A stretch of DNA of 64,000 nt from Coccinella septempunctata (lineage: Eukaryota > Arthropoda > Insecta > Coleoptera > Coccinellidae), in the NCBI RefSeq assembly GCF_907165205.1, contig NC_058190.1, forward strand, positions 46,178,116 to 46,242,115, given 5' to 3'. The notes beneath the pieces were generated by a model that made no database searches, was not told where the DNA came from, and saw nothing but the letters and a program-made list of their open reading frames with translations. The translations under genes were made by a program, and so were the position numbers. The number at the start of each line of letters is the position of its first letter. Positions within the stretch are counted from its first letter, which is position 1. Below, piece after piece: positions 10,430 through 22,091 of the stretch.

Positions 10430-11040
10430 GAAAGTTACCCACCTTCTTTGTCGTTTTTGGTGGTGAATGATTCACTTGGAGAGTTTTTCAGCTCTTAAAC
10501 AGAGCGCACTTTTGAAATCTTCACAAAAATGCATCTAGTTGACGTCCTATTAAAACGTAAAACTGTAATTTTCAAGGAAATAATGGAGGATTACAATTTT
10601 AATGGAGCATTAAATTTTTACGAAGTTTCCTACACTTGGGCATTAGTCTCTACTTTAGTCCCCCATAGTACACGTTTTTAGACATGTAGATTTTAAAAAA
10701 TATAAATAAAAGAGCTGCAAATTAAGTCTTCTAAGTAATATATGAGCAATTACCATTCAGAATCGATATTGAAAGAGAAAAAAATCACTTTCGTGCTGAA
10801 TCTGGATGATTCATTATTGGAAGCTGAAAAAACTCAAGTTCCAGGCTTTTCTCAAGAACTAACGCAGTGACATGTGGTACAGCAATAGAGGCAGAAAATG
10901 ATTAAATGATAAAGAAAAGAATTCACCATTAGAATGTAAGGACTGATAAAAATTTCAATATTTAGTAGAGTTTTTAGGGAAATCTCTATAGGTGTAACCA
11001 CTCTCTTCAAAAATACCTTGTCGAACGCCAAGAAATGAAC
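10430..11040. other. No recognised feature
   Basis: AT-rich. ATAATGGAGGATTACAATTT near 10580 is echoed at 4400 (ATTTAATGGAGGATTAAATT), a possible short dispersed repeat. Nothing else seen. Confidence 0.35.
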
Positions 11041-11440
11041 AATTCCAACACGAAATACCTCGGAAGTGGCTCGATTCCCCTCAATCCACCCCTGTCCCGC
11101 GCCTCAAGCAACCATCCCTCGTCAATTCCGCGCCATTGACCGTCGGCGTTGCCATTTAGCCGGGACATTGTCTAATTTCGTCGAAATGATTATCATCAAT
11201 TTCGACCGAGTTGGCCATGATTTCGGAGCACCTACCAACTTGAATGCGTGCCGAATCTTCGGCTAATGGTCGGACGCAATAAAAACCTAATTGGGGTTGC
11301 GGGGAGGGCGCGATAACTAGAAGGGTTAACTGAATAAAAACACGTTGGTCATAGCTGCTAAACCTGGGGGCAGATCGTCCTAGATATATAGACCTATCAA
11401 ATTGTGTCACTGCTGCAGTCGGGGGTTAACAGTATTATTA
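11041..11440. other. GC-richer unique island with homeodomain-like motifs
   Basis: Contains ATGATTATCATCAATTTCG near 11187 (paired TGAT cores as in Exd/Pbx-Hox sites) and CAATAAAAACCTAATTGGGG at 11278 (Abd-B-like CAATAAAA next to TAATTG). No repeat and no credible frame. A cis-regulatory role is an inference from motif clustering alone. Confidence 0.35.
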
Positions 11441-12180
11441 GGTAGTTAAGCTTGGTTGTTTATTGATCGTGCATCGATTTTTTTGTTTTTATTTTTACTT
11501 CTTAGCCCCACATCCCCCTTCTGCAGGTTGTAGATATTCTTCGACAATATTGACATATCAAACTACGTCTTGGAATGAACTTTTGAGAATCTAGAGCCAT
11601 TTCATCATAACCTCCAGAAAAAAACAGTGTTTTTACGACTATTTGTTGAAATTTGGCAGACACTTAATGGGGTACGAAGGGTTTTTGGATAAGCCAAATG
11701 ATACCTACTTCTAGTGGTGTCAAAGTAATAGGGATCCACTAGAAAGAAACTATAGGGTATCATAAGGTTTTGTACTAGATTATTTCACAATTTTTAAACT
11801 ACCAATAGCCCAACAAGAAACTTTCTGAAGGTATGAATGAGACACTGTAGATTTGTCATCGAATTTAACATGTCACATGATGTAAACTCTTAATTGTAAT
11901 GTAATATTAATGCCGAATTTGAGTTTATTATCTTGTGAAACACATATGCTGTGAAATTCTAACACCCCGTATATGGAAAACGACGCGTTTAGTCTCAACG
12001 TGTTCGTGTTCTTGGGTCTTTTTTGTTACAATTATACAAGGAATCTTGTCGAAATCTTGTCGATCAAACAAACTCCCAGAAGCAATAATTGATAGTTCAT
12101 AGTTCAGTATTTTGGACGATCAATGTCTGTTCCACATGAGGAAAACATCGAATCATCTGATGCTTAGAGAAATCTGATCG
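11441..12180. other. AT-rich stretch with fragments of dispersed repeats
   Basis: ACACCCCGTATATGG at about 11962 is a terminus of the CACCCTGTA type. The preceding 400 bases may be the body of that element, but no partner end is visible. No coding signal. Confidence 0.35.
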
Positions 12181-12450
12181 ATGATCGTGAACGTGTTAAC
12201 TTCTTCAGTTTCGATGTAAACCGGAGTCGGACATAATTGCATACCTCGGAAGATCTACCGAAAAGACAAGGCAGGCTACCCGTCATAAATAAATCCGTTC
12301 CTACCATGGCGATAAATAGAATCCGACAATTTCTATCGGGAAGGATAACAGGGCACCTCGTCCGCCTGTTCCTAAAGCGGCGTCCGCACTTCTCGGCTCG
12401 AACTGTATGATTTGGATGGTAGCAGTGGTGAAAACTACATTTTGTCAGCA
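12181..12450. other. Moderately GC-rich unique island
   Basis: Higher GC than its flanks, with AATAAATCCG and GCGATAAATAG, TAAAT-type homeodomain cores, around 12286-12320. The 95-codon minus frame here has no recognisable family. Confidence 0.3.
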
Positions 12451-13063
12451 AAGGAAAACGAATAACACCTTCGAAGGATATCTATCATGTTAACAAATCT
12501 AAGACAACTGTAGATCACCTACTGGCTCCCATGGTGCCCAAACTATTTGCGTTCCGCTTCACGTAGTCTTCGATGTTCCATTGCATCTGTTTCTACCTCA
12601 CAAAATGAAAGCGAAGGTAGAAATTTCGGTAGAAAAGTACCAAACCCTTTAAGCTGCGAAGAGCAAAAGTCAGATCAGGCAAAAGCATATTTTTTCCTTC
12701 ATATCATACGCCAGGAGGTATTAGAAATTATATTCTTCCTCAGGTGTGAATAAAGTATGTATATGAGGAGGAATGCTTTATTTTTTTCCGACGGCCCTCT
12801 TCGAAGATATCTGCCTCCAAATAGTACTCCCATAATTCAGTTTATTTGTGATAGCTTCATTTAAGTATTTTATCACTGATTCTGCAAAAGATATACCTCT
12901 TATACCAGTGCAACATCGAAAAAATGCATCATTTTCGAGTTTCAAGCATTTCTATGATTGAATTTGTTGGTATGGTTACTAAAACTTCTTTTTCATTGTT
13001 CATTAGTTATCTGAAACAAAATCAACAAAATAAACCAAAAAATATGTGAATTTGAATTTAATG
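12451..13063. other. No recognised feature
   Basis: AT-rich. ATTCTTCCTCAGG (near 12732) and ATGAGGAGGAATG (near 12761) form a short inverted repeat. Nothing else noted. Confidence 0.35.
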
Positions 13064-13680
13064 TACAGGGTGGGCAAAGTTCGTTGTCTACTGAGAGGAT
13101 CTCGAGAACTATAAGAGCTAGAAGAAAACGGATGACACATTTACGAGCTCTTTTTCAGAGAAACAAATAATTGTCGAAACCGTAGCTTCCTACGATTATT
13201 CGTTTTTTAGTTATTAGCAAAAAATGAGATGTTCTCATAACTTTTTTGTCTTTGAAGTTACAGATCTGAAACTTGAACCTTCTTAGGCACTCTTATACGT
13301 AGAATCTACTGACAAAAGATTTTTTTCCAATTCAAAAACTACAAATCCAATAAAAGTTTGCATTTAAAATAAACGAAAGTTCCCCTAATGATTCGAAATG
13401 AAAAAATATTTTGAGCTCGTCAGTGGATTCAACGTGAAAAAGTGCCTGCAGAAGCTTCAAGATTCAGATCTGAAACTTCAAAGAGAAAAAAGTTATGAGA
13501 ACTTTTCGAAATCGTCAAAATCTAATTTTTTGCAAATAACTCGAAAACGAAGAATCGTAGGAGGCTACGGTTTTCAGCATTCTTTTTTCCCTGAAAAAAA
13601 GGAATGTGTCATTCGTTTTCTTCTAGCTGCTATAGTTCTTGAGATCCCCTCAGTAGACAACGAATTTTGCCCGCCCTGTA
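13064..13680. mobile_element. Foldback element, family A, copy 1 (617 bp)
   Basis: Left end TACAGGGTGGGCAAAGTTCG, right end CGAATTTTGCCCGCCCTGTA, i.e. inverted termini with TA at each edge (Tc1/mariner-type TA target). The two halves are inverted copies almost to the centre: CTACTGAGAGGATCTCGAGA on the left answers TTGAGATCCCCTCAGTAGAC on the right, and GATCTGAAACTTGAACCTTC answers the AAGCTTCAAGATTCAGATC region. No transposase. Frames reading VDNEFCPPC are translations of the right terminus and recur with every copy. Confidence 0.8.
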
Positions 13681-14719
13681 CAGTTTTGCATTTTGCCGTT
13701 AGGGTTAGTAACCAAAGCAACAATAAACAGCTTGCAATATACATCAATAAGTATTATGATATTCAATCATAAAAATGCTTTTTGTGTGACTCTAAAACGA
13801 TGCATTTTTTCCTTGTTGCACAAAATAGGTACATAAATGGAGGATATTTGCGATATCATAAACCAAAAAAATTTCTGACGTCTGAAGTTTTGGAAACAAA
13901 TCACCACTGATATTCGTGTATATTTCTGTTGACACAAATTCAGAAAATTACCAGAATCGGTTAGATCGTTTATTGAAAAACTGAATAATGGAAGTACCAT
14001 TTGGAAAAACAGAAAAAAAAAGGATTCCTTTAGATACACACACTTGAGAAAGAGTCACGTAGTGGCGTGACACCCTGTACACCTGTGGAAAGATACAGGG
14101 ATGCAGGAAATAGGTTATTATTTTCAAATATAATTCAGACATGAAACTTTCCCATATAACACATCACCAGGAGCGCTAATCTCAGCCTTCTGGTAAAACT
14201 GATAATTTTTAATTATAGTCAAGACGAGGAATACACTTTAGGCTTGTTGCGCGCTGCCTAATGATGGGTTTGCGCAGAATTTCCTAGTAACAATCTCACA
14301 GGAAGATGGCGTTCATAGCATATTTTGAAACGTCATCAACACTTGTCAAACAATGTCAACATTAAAAAACGTTCACATTATTATACATCGAAATCTAGTG
14401 AGCAGAAATCTTCTATGCTGTAGAGTGGTTTTTCTAAAAGAAATTTTGTCATGTCTCTCCTGAATTTTTCTCGTCTAAGCTCTCAAAAACTCAAGGGAAT
14501 CATACGATCGATGTATGCCAATTAGATTGGTTCCAATGGTTCCCTTTCTAGGTCTCAGTTCTCAGTAACTCTGCGTGAACCCACCATAACATTGTAACAT
14601 TACCATAAGCCTAATACCTCAGCTTAGATCCTATAGGCTTTGTTGACCATTGCATGTCTAAACAACTTAGAAAACAGTGCTGCCAATTCGAAAATCAAAA
14701 AATACCCTTCTTTTTGCCA
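13681..14719. other. AT-rich stretch with no recognised gene
   Basis: ACACCCTGTACACCTG at about 14071 is an isolated CACCCTGTA-type end. Several 62-90 codon frames match nothing known. Confidence 0.35.
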
Positions 14720-15280
14720 TTCGCATCACGTCCAAACACAGCCAGACCTTCAAGATGCGCATCGGCCACCTATTCTAGGAATTTCGATCTGTTCTTCCGC
14801 TCGCTCGCCGATGAGCACCGGCCCTTAGCGGCCTCGCCGGTAGGTTCCCCTATTAGAAATTCGATATCGGCAATAATTGTTAACGAGTTTACGAGAGGGT
14901 CTCGCTAACTGCGGGAACATCGAACCGTACTCAGGCCGCGCTCCTCGAGAACTTTCGGTATAACGTTTAATAGATATTTCACCCCCCGCGAGAGGGGGTT
15001 GGCGGCGGCGGCGGCCGACCGGGGATACGTGTCGGGGGTAAATAGGTTCGGGTCTCTTTTATGGACGTGGATTCCTACGGAATGCCCCTTCTATCCGCGG
15101 CGTAGTTTAGGGATGGAATCAATTTTTCGCAAGAGGCGGGAGCGGACGTGCCAGGGGGGTTGTCGGAGATTCCTCTACGAGATGAAATACGTAGAGGAGT
15201 CTCTACGCCTCTGCCAGGCTAATTCCGGAGTTTTAATAATGTTTAGCGAGGGCAAAATGACCGTTCCTACCTGAGTTTTT
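14720..15280. other. GC-rich island with CGG run and short hairpin
   Basis: Includes GGCGGCGGCGGCGGCC at about 15001-15016 and a perfect 8-bp stem CCTCTACG...CGTAGAGG at 15171-15196, next to another CTCTACG. Apparently single copy. Frames of 84-91 codons are not recognisable. A promoter, 5' exon or regulatory module is possible, but none is demonstrated. Confidence 0.4.
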
Positions 15281-15389
15281 CCTAAAAAATTGATTGCCAG
15301 CATCCAGTATCGCGTTCAGTCAGCTGTTGCGGCTGAAAGACAGATAAACAACCCTCAAAATTAGCTATTTTCGATTATTTTCAGTATTC

Positions 15390-16135
15390 AGTAAGGTGGT
15401 TGCCTTCCGCCGTATCAATTCAGCATCATGGGCATCTGGAAGCTAAAGGACAGAGTGTTTCAAAATCACGACCTCAATCTGAAGACCAAGACAGCTGTTT
15501 ACAAAACAGTGGTCCTCCTAACACTTCTTTACGGAAGCGAAAGCTGGACGCCCTACAGGCGACATATTAAACAGCTTGAACAAACGCAACAACGTAATCT
15601 AAGACAAATAATGCACATCAGATGGTTCCACAAAGTTTCAAATGCAGAAGTCTTGCAGCACGCAAGTTGTATAACAATTGAGACTCAAGTAACGAGGGCC
15701 CGACTCAGATGGAGCGGCCACATTCTGAAGATGCAAGACACAAGACTCTCCAAAATAGCTCTGTATGGCGAATTCACAGAAGGAGCTCTGAAACCAGGAG
15801 GCCAGTATAAGCGGTTCAAAGATTTACTGCATCAATCCCTACAATCAGTTAATGCCAATCATAACTGGAAACAACTAGCTTTAGACAGGTCATAGAGGAG
15901 GTCTTTGGTACACAGTTATAATGGAGACTCGAGAAGAATACAGCGGTGGCCAGATCTGGTTGGTGACTATCCATGCCCGGAGTGTGGAAGGATCTGTAGG
16001 TCACGGTTGGGTCTCTTCAGTCACAGCAAGCACACAGTCGCAAGTAGCCCTAAGAAATTATAAGTTTGATCGCACCAATATTCTGGTCTTAGAGTCTTTT
16101 TGTAGATTTATTCTCGGTTATGAGAATTTTTTCTT
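15390..16135 (+). pseudogene. Decayed RTE-like LINE: reverse-transcriptase C-terminus and zinc finger, copy 1
   Basis: After a damaged start (RINSAS near 15412) the frame from 15428 reads WKLKDRVFQNHDLNLKTKTA, VYKTVVLLTLLYGSESWTPY, HIKQLEQTQQRNLRQIMHI, VSNAEVLQHASCITIETQV, RLRWSGHILKMQD and EGALKPGGQYKRFKDLL. This is the typical post-palm region of RTE/craniofacial-development-protein-2-like LINEs. A stop follows at about 15892. After a frameshift comes RWPDLVGDYPCPECGRICRS and RLGLFSHSKH, a C2H2-type finger at the polyprotein end. 3' untranslated sequence to about 16135 ends near GTAGATTTATTCTCGG, shared with the copies at 45 and 53 kb. It is 5'-truncated (no catalytic YADD) and inactive. 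Confidence 0.85.
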
Positions 16136-16449
16136 TCTTTCTTCCGCAATCTGCTGAGAAAACTACTCCTATCATAACCGCATCACCTTCGAGGAGACTA
16201 TACTAAATCTGCTGCGCAACATCGCTACTCACTGCACGCATTTAGTATTCAGTATGTACTCCATATCCATGAATTCTTTGGATGTAACTCCTCTTAGATC
16301 GAAGAAAACTCAATGAAATAGGCAGGAATAACGAGGTCCTTTCAGTCTGGATCCCTGATCCTGATCAGTGGAGAAGCCAACAAGAAAATGAGTTCGAACC
16401 CTTTTAATAGACCAGATACGCGTGGTGTAGGAGAAGTACAAGAAAAAGT

Positions 16450-16900
16450 TTCAAAAGAAGACCATACAAAGACAACTGTTCTCACATATGTTCAATGTTA
16501 TTCAAATGAAACATTTATCTAATTATAGCGTAGATGCAGAATTGGGCCATCCAGAGCTTCTGCCAGTATAAGAAGCCTCATTCACCAAGGTTCTACTGAT
16601 ATTCAATAATCTGTAAATAAGAAATTTCATCGGCCAGAAACCTTTTTGCATTATAGGGCGTTTCAAAAGAAGGCCATATAAAGACAACTTTCCTCACAGA
16701 AGTTCAAAATTATTCAGCAATGAATCATTCAACTAACTATCGCAGGAGTATACAGGTGGGCAGATCCACATATCAAACCAGAGTTAGTTTCGGCCAGTAT
16801 TAGAAGCCTCATTCACCAAAGATCTACTAGTATTCAATACTCTGCAACCCTATTAATAACCCTCAGTGTAATCTGACGAAACCTATTTGCATCATTGGCA
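16450..16900. repeat. Two-copy tandem duplication, unit about 212 bp
   Basis: TTCAAAAGAAGACCATACAA at 16450 recurs as TTCAAAAGAAGGCCATATAA at 16662. Both are followed by AAAGACAACT..CTCACA, then GCCAGTAT(A/T)AGAAGCCTC and ATTCACCAA. The units have diverged by roughly a fifth by eye. No coding content; cause unknown. Confidence 0.65.
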
Positions 16901-17039
16901 TGTAGATGAAATAAGTTATGTAACGAGCAAAAAAGCTTTACCTCTTACTTCTTGCTCCTCATATTCAAGGCTGCTTCTCCAAAGATCTTCAAGGAACATG
17001 GATAGAAGATTCACTTCAAACTACAAATTCTTTCACGCA

Positions 17040-17645
17040 ATGTTGATAACACGATTATCACATTATCAAGTTGATCCTAATAACCCAAATACTTTGGCCA
17101 AAAACTTGGATTAAAGAGGAACCACTGCTTCTTCAGAAAACAGGATTAGAGTCTGCAGGAAATTAGAAGAATGGTTCCCTTTAGGTTAACAGGTTCGAAT
17201 CCAGAAATCATGCCAATACCAGATCAAAAAACGACCGAATTTTATAGTCAGCATTTCACACTATCAAGTTGATCCTAATAACCCAAGTACATTGGCCAAA
17301 AACTTGGATTGAAGAGGAACCACTGCTTCTTCAGGAAAGAGATTTAGAGTCTGCAAGAAAGTAGAAGACTGGTTCCCTTTGGGTTAAAAGGTTCGAATCC
17401 AGAAATCATGCCAATACCAGATCAAAAAACGACCGAATTTTATAGTCAGCATTTCACATTATCAAGTTGATCCTTATAACTCAAGTACATTGGCCAAAAA
17501 CTTGGATTGAAGAGGAACCACTGCTTCTTCAGGAAACAGGCTTAGAGTCTGCAGAAAAGTAGAAGAATGGTTCCCTTTAGGTAAACAGGTCCAAACCCAG
17601 AAATCATGCCAATACCAGAGGCCATACCATCAAAACGACTGGGGT
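17040..17645. repeat. Tandem repeat, about 3 copies of a 198-bp unit
   Basis: ATCAAGTTGATCCTAATAAC at about 17065 recurs at 17263 and, as ATCAAGTTGATCCTTATAAC, at 17461, so the period is 198 bp. Each unit has TTGGCCAAAAACTTGGATT and ends GGTTCGAATCCAGAAATCAT (GGTCCAAACCCAG in the last). GGTTCGAATCC matches the Pol III B-box, but spacing to any A-box is far too long for a tRNA. It may derive from a tRNA-related SINE or be coincidence. Confidence 0.7.
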
Positions 17646-17689
17646 TTTATTAATAGCTGCAGCTCAGCTCGAAATAGATGGTCACAATA

Positions 17690-18320
17690 AATTATCAGGT
17701 CAAACCTCAGTGCCAATTGATTCTTTCGTAATCCAATCTACCTGTCTCATGCCGGCCGTTTCCACCTGATGAAGAACAGAATGCTCACCCCCTCGACTCA
17801 CTTACATCATCGGTTGTATTCACTGTCAAATTCACCATGACGGGTGATCACACGTAGTGCCTGGTAACTCCTCGTGAATGGAAAAACCCAACACTTCTTC
17901 GTGCGTCACCCCACCATGTGGATATCGTATCGAAATAACTTCCACGTTTCCTCCCTGTTCATTCATCAACCCTCGTGATCTCATGTATAAGGCTAAATTT
18001 GAATTTTCAAATTTCGTAACATATCTGTTTACAAAACTAAACGGATGACGTCAAAGCCTATCGATCGCTCTATAAATAAACGGGCGAGTTAAATGAATAT
18101 ATGTATCGAAAACGTGATGGAATCGTCCTCTTCATTATTTTTAATAAGGAACCCCTCCCTCGATGGGGAAAAATCACTCCGATCGAATTTTTAGATGTCG
18201 ACTCCAGTGAAATACACGGAAATTCCGGAAAAAATGCTGGGGGACGCTGTGCCTGGAAATCTATCAAAATAGCGGGGGAATTCACTTGGAGATCTCTCCA
18301 CTTTTGAAGAGGTCTCCAGG
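17690..18320. other. Unique island with FOX- and CRE-like motifs
   Basis: GC-richer than its flanks from about 17740. TGTTTAC at 18026 (forkhead core) and TGACGTCA at 18046 (perfect CRE) lie within 30 bp, followed by TCTATAAATAAACGG near 18069 (TATA-like or homeodomain). Overlapping 68-71 codon frames on both strands look incidental. Candidate enhancer or promoter, by motif inference only. Confidence 0.35.
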
Positions 18321-18434
18321 CAGTTCACGATTTAATTCCAAAAGGTCTCTGGAATCTGGAAATAAGCGCAAGATTTTAATTGGGTGGAAGCACACGGTTT
18401 TATTTAATTATGATTAATTCATTGAAATATGAAG

Positions 18435-19054
18435 TACAGGGTGGGCAAAATTCGTTGTCTACTGAGAGGATCTCGAGAACTATAGCAGCTAGAAGAAAAC
18501 GGATGACACATTTCCGAGCTCATTTTCGGAGAAACAAAGAATGGTGAAAACCGCAGCCTCCTACGATGCTTCGTTTTTAAGTTTGACAATTTCGTAAAGT
18601 TCTCATAATTTTTTTTGTCTTTGAAGTTACAAATCTGAAACTTGAACCTTCTACGGGCACTTTTTTACGTGCAATCCATTGATGAGCTCAAAATATTTTT
18701 TCATTTCGAATCATTAGGTGAACTTTAATTTTTTCAAATGCAAACTTTTATTGAATTTGATATTTTTGAATTGGAATAAAATCTTTTGTCAGTAGATTCT
18801 ACATATGAAAGTGCCTAAGAAGGTTCAAGTTTCAAATCTGTAATTTCAAAGACAAAAAAGTTATGAGAACTCTTCGAAATCGTCAAAATCTAAATTTTTG
18901 TTTATAACTCGAAATCTAAAAATGATAGGCCGATTCTGTTTCCAGATTTGGATTAGTCATGAAAAAAGAGCTAGAGAATGTGTCATCCGTTTTATTCTAG
19001 CTGCTATAGTTCTCGAGATCCCCTCAGTAGACAACGAATTTTGCTCACCCTGTA
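18435..19054. mobile_element. Foldback element, family A, copy 2 (620 bp)
   Basis: TACAGGGTGGGCAAAATTCG at the left and CGAATTTTGCTCACCCTGTA at the right, with the long inverted halves seen in copy 1. It abuts a truncated family B element, so one has probably inserted at or beside the terminus of the other. Confidence 0.8.
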
Positions 19055-19107
19055 GAGGGTGGTCAAAATTCGATGGGATTGAATAGAAGCAATCCCAATT
19101 CTTCGAA

Positions 19108-19437
19108 TTTCACAGATATTTTTTATTTTCAAAAATCAAATTACCCGAAAAGGCCTCATTTCACGAGAAAATATGAAGAATACTTTTATTTTACGAAATG
19201 TTCAAATAATCATTAGATAGCGTCCAACTTAGTTTCAAGGGTTCTTTGAATTTTTAGTATTTCATTCGATAACACCGTTCGTCAGATGAACTGAAAATAA
19301 CATTTTTTATGGTTTTTCAACACCCTGTATCTTTTAAACCGTGCCGATTCGGAAAAAATGGTAAAGAAAAGAGTGTTTCTTTTGACTTCCAGAATCTTCT
19401 GTTAAAATATTTGTACGAGTGAAAGGCTCACCCTGTA
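19108..19437. mobile_element. Foldback element, family B, copy 2, right half only
   Basis: Matches the right part of 40971-41664: TTTCACAGATATTTTTTATT, GTTTTTCAACACCCTGTATC, then GTACGAGTGAAAGGCTCACC and CTGTA at the end. The left half is lost, probably when family A copy 2 came to lie beside it. Confidence 0.65.
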
Positions 19438-20194
19438 TTAAAAATATTTTCAAGAGATTCGGATATTATCGTAGGAGTAGTACAGATATTCTCGAATAGT
19501 GCCAGTTTTTCAGACACTATAAAGTTTATTTATAAAGTGTGACCAATAGCAACAGAAATATCGGAATTTGCCGATTATAATAGCACTCTGAATTGAGTTG
19601 TATAAACGGGGAGACGAACGAACATGAGGAATAATGATGAATGGGAAAGCTGGCTTCGTTCGAATAAACGCATCTCTTTCCATGTAAATCGTCCTTACGG
19701 TGGTGTTATAACCGTGATTGAATTCAGGTTTTGAATGAACGTCCATTCAACAGGTTGTTTCATTCACTTCTCTGTGAGTGAGCATTCTTACCGCAGTAAT
19801 CAGCAACTTTCCGAAAAGCGTAGTAGAATAATTGAGTTGCTAAAAGTTTGCTCTCGCCAGTTTCAACACAGTTTCGTCACTAAAATCTTTCAAGCCGAGT
19901 GGTTACATTCATATCAAGTGATGCAGGGGCGGTGAAAGGATAATATCATTCATTTTAGGCATAATGTGAGGATGCGATTGAACGTATCATTCGGAAAATG
20001 TACAGGGTGTCTGCCAGAAGAAGACATGAGAAAATATAGATAATTTAATAAAAAAATTCATTGAAACTACCTGGTTGAATAAAATTCAGTGAATGTTCCC
20101 TTTCAATAGGGAGCTACAGATTCTAAACTATGAAAGTTAGAGAAGAAAAAGTGCACTAGTCTATGTTTTTTATGTCATTAATGCATTTTTTGGT
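19438..20194. other. AT-rich stretch with one isolated TIR-like end
   Basis: TACAGGGTGTCTGCCAG at about 20000 is a CAGGGTG-type terminus with no visible partner. No recognisable coding frame. Confidence 0.35.
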
Positions 20195-20495
20195 CTTTGA
20201 ATTTGCAGATTTGAAACTTGAAGCTTCTTAGGCACCTTTATACGTAAAATCTACAGACAGATTTTTTCCATTCAATAAAAGTTTGCATTTAAAAAAACGA
20301 AAGTTCGCCTAATGATTCGAAATGATAAAATATTTTGAGTTCGTCAGTAGTTTCTACGGAAAAAAGTGCCTGTAGAAGATTCAAGTTTTAGATCTGTAAA
20401 TTTAAAGACAAAAAAGTTATGAGAACTTTTCAAAATCGTCAAAATGTCATTTTTTGCTAATAACTCTAAAACGAAGAATCGTAGAAGGCTTTTTT
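20195..20495. mobile_element. Internal fragment of foldback family A
   Basis: GATTTGAAACTTGAAGCTTC through GAACTTTTCAAAATCGTCAA parallels the centre of 13064-13680. Both termini are missing. It breaks off where a short tandem duplication begins. Confidence 0.6.
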
Positions 20496-20584
20496 CTCTG
20501 ACTTCAAAGTAGTAATTTAGCGAAAAATATTGAAAAGGCTTTTTTCTCTAACTTCAAAGTCGTAATTTAGCGAAAAATATTGAA
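20485..20584. repeat. Tandem duplication, 2 x 50 bp
   Basis: AAGGCTTTTTTCTCTGACTT...AATATTGAA (20485-20534) is repeated at 20535-20584 with two substitutions, so the duplication is recent. Confidence 0.85.
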
Positions 20585-20623
20585 GCATCAGAAAGTTCAG
20601 ATGCAAAATATTGGAGGGGTTCA

Positions 20624-22091
20624 TACAGGGTGTCCGGGGAGTAACTGTACATACTCATACCAGAGATAGAGTTGGACTAGCTGATTACGGATTGACTATA
20701 AAAAATTAATTTCTGGATTTCCCTAAAAAGCTACAGGGTGATTTTCCAACCTCATGGAAATACTTAGACCATCATAAAATCCAAACTTATTGACGGATAT
20801 TATTGAAACTTGGGAGGTTCTTGACACATGCTAAGGTTCAGTCAGAAAGATATCAATTATTCCATTATTTCAGGGCCGGACTCATAAATCTCCATTTAAA
20901 GTATTCAAGGTAAAAAAAACACTTTGTATTTCGAATTACAAATAATTGATCAGCTTTTTAGAAAGAAGCTAGATTATGCTTAAATTTTTGGTACCGCTCA
21001 AAGTTGTCACATCAACAATTATTTTTTTATGAATTTTTTAATTTGGATAAAGTTCGAAAATTGCAATTAATTTACCTGAACAGCACATAATCATCTTGTG
21101 CAGGTCGAAAATAAATAATAAATTTTCTTAAAAAAGTCACTGAAGGTGAAGAAGACTATAATAATTTGTTGATATACTGGGTGGCCACCCCAGACGCGGA
21201 TTTCACTTTGAGGGAGTAAATGAAGGTATTTTGAAAAAAAAAATTGGTGATGTGTATAGGGTATACTGAAGCATATTTCAAAATTATTCCTATGTATACT
21301 GGGTGTTCGACAACAATGATATAGACCAAAGTTACACTTCTTCCTGTGAAGAGAACAGCTGCTGAACAGAATAATCAACTGTTGCGATATTTTAAGAAAT
21401 AATGGCGATATGATTCGAAAGGCTGTATCCAATTCGAAAATTCGGCAAGAGAAATGTTGACTCAGCAATTCATTCGTTCCTATTTTTATTTTTATTAGGT
21501 ACTCTACTGTATTTTAGTTTTTTTCATATGTTATTGTTTCGTTATTGAAGTGCTTATTAAAGCTCTGAACTTTTTTGTAAATTTTCTACTAATATTACAT
21601 TCGCATTTTATATATTCAAACATTTTTAGTTCTCTTCATGGTGAAAAATTCAAATTTTCGAACTTTATCCAAATTCAAAAATTCATAAAAAAATAATTCT
21701 CGATGTGACAACTTTGAGTGATACCGAGAATTGAAGCATAATTTAGCTTCTTCCTAAAAAACGAATCAATTATTTGTAATTTGAAATACAAAATGTTTTT
21801 TTTGCCCTGAACACTTTAAATGGATATTTATGAGTCCGGCCCTGGAATAATGAAATAACTGATATCTTTCTGACTTAACCTTAGCATGTGTCAATAACCT
21901 CCCAAGTTTCAATAATATCCGTCAATAAGTTTGGATTTTATGATGATCTAAGTATTTCCATGAAGTTGGAAAATCACCCTGTAGCTTTCTAGGGAAATCC
22001 AGAAATTAATTTTTTATAGTCAATCCGTAACCAGCTAGTCCAACTCTATCTCTGGTAAGAGTATGTACAGTTATTCCCCGGACACCCTGTA
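20624..22091. mobile_element. Family C element, 1464 bp with about 435-bp terminal inverted repeats
   Basis: TA|CAGGGTGTCCGGGGA at the left and TCCCCGGACACCCTG|TA at the right (one base differs in the GGGGA part). The inverted arms run from 20626 to about 21065 and from about 21655 to 22089. Shared blocks include CTGATTACGGATTGACTATA, TGACGGATATTATTGAAACT and TTTGGATAAAGTTCGAAAAT, roughly 90% alike. Flanking TA suits a Tc1/mariner-group target. The 590-bp middle holds a 125-codon minus-strand frame (21091-21468) that resembles no transposase, so this is probably a non-autonomous derivative. Confidence 0.8.

Noticed and set aside
13398..13772. Open frames containing VDNEFCPPC, repeated at several places (13.4, 18.9, 23.5, 35.4 and 39.2 kb)
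   Set aside because: They translate the right terminus of foldback family A (GTAGACAACGAATTTTGCCC). The repeated peptide reflects repeated DNA, not a protein family.
17200..17225. tRNA gene suggested by GGTTCGAATCC
   Set aside because: No cloverleaf, no anticodon stem, and no A-box within tRNA distance.
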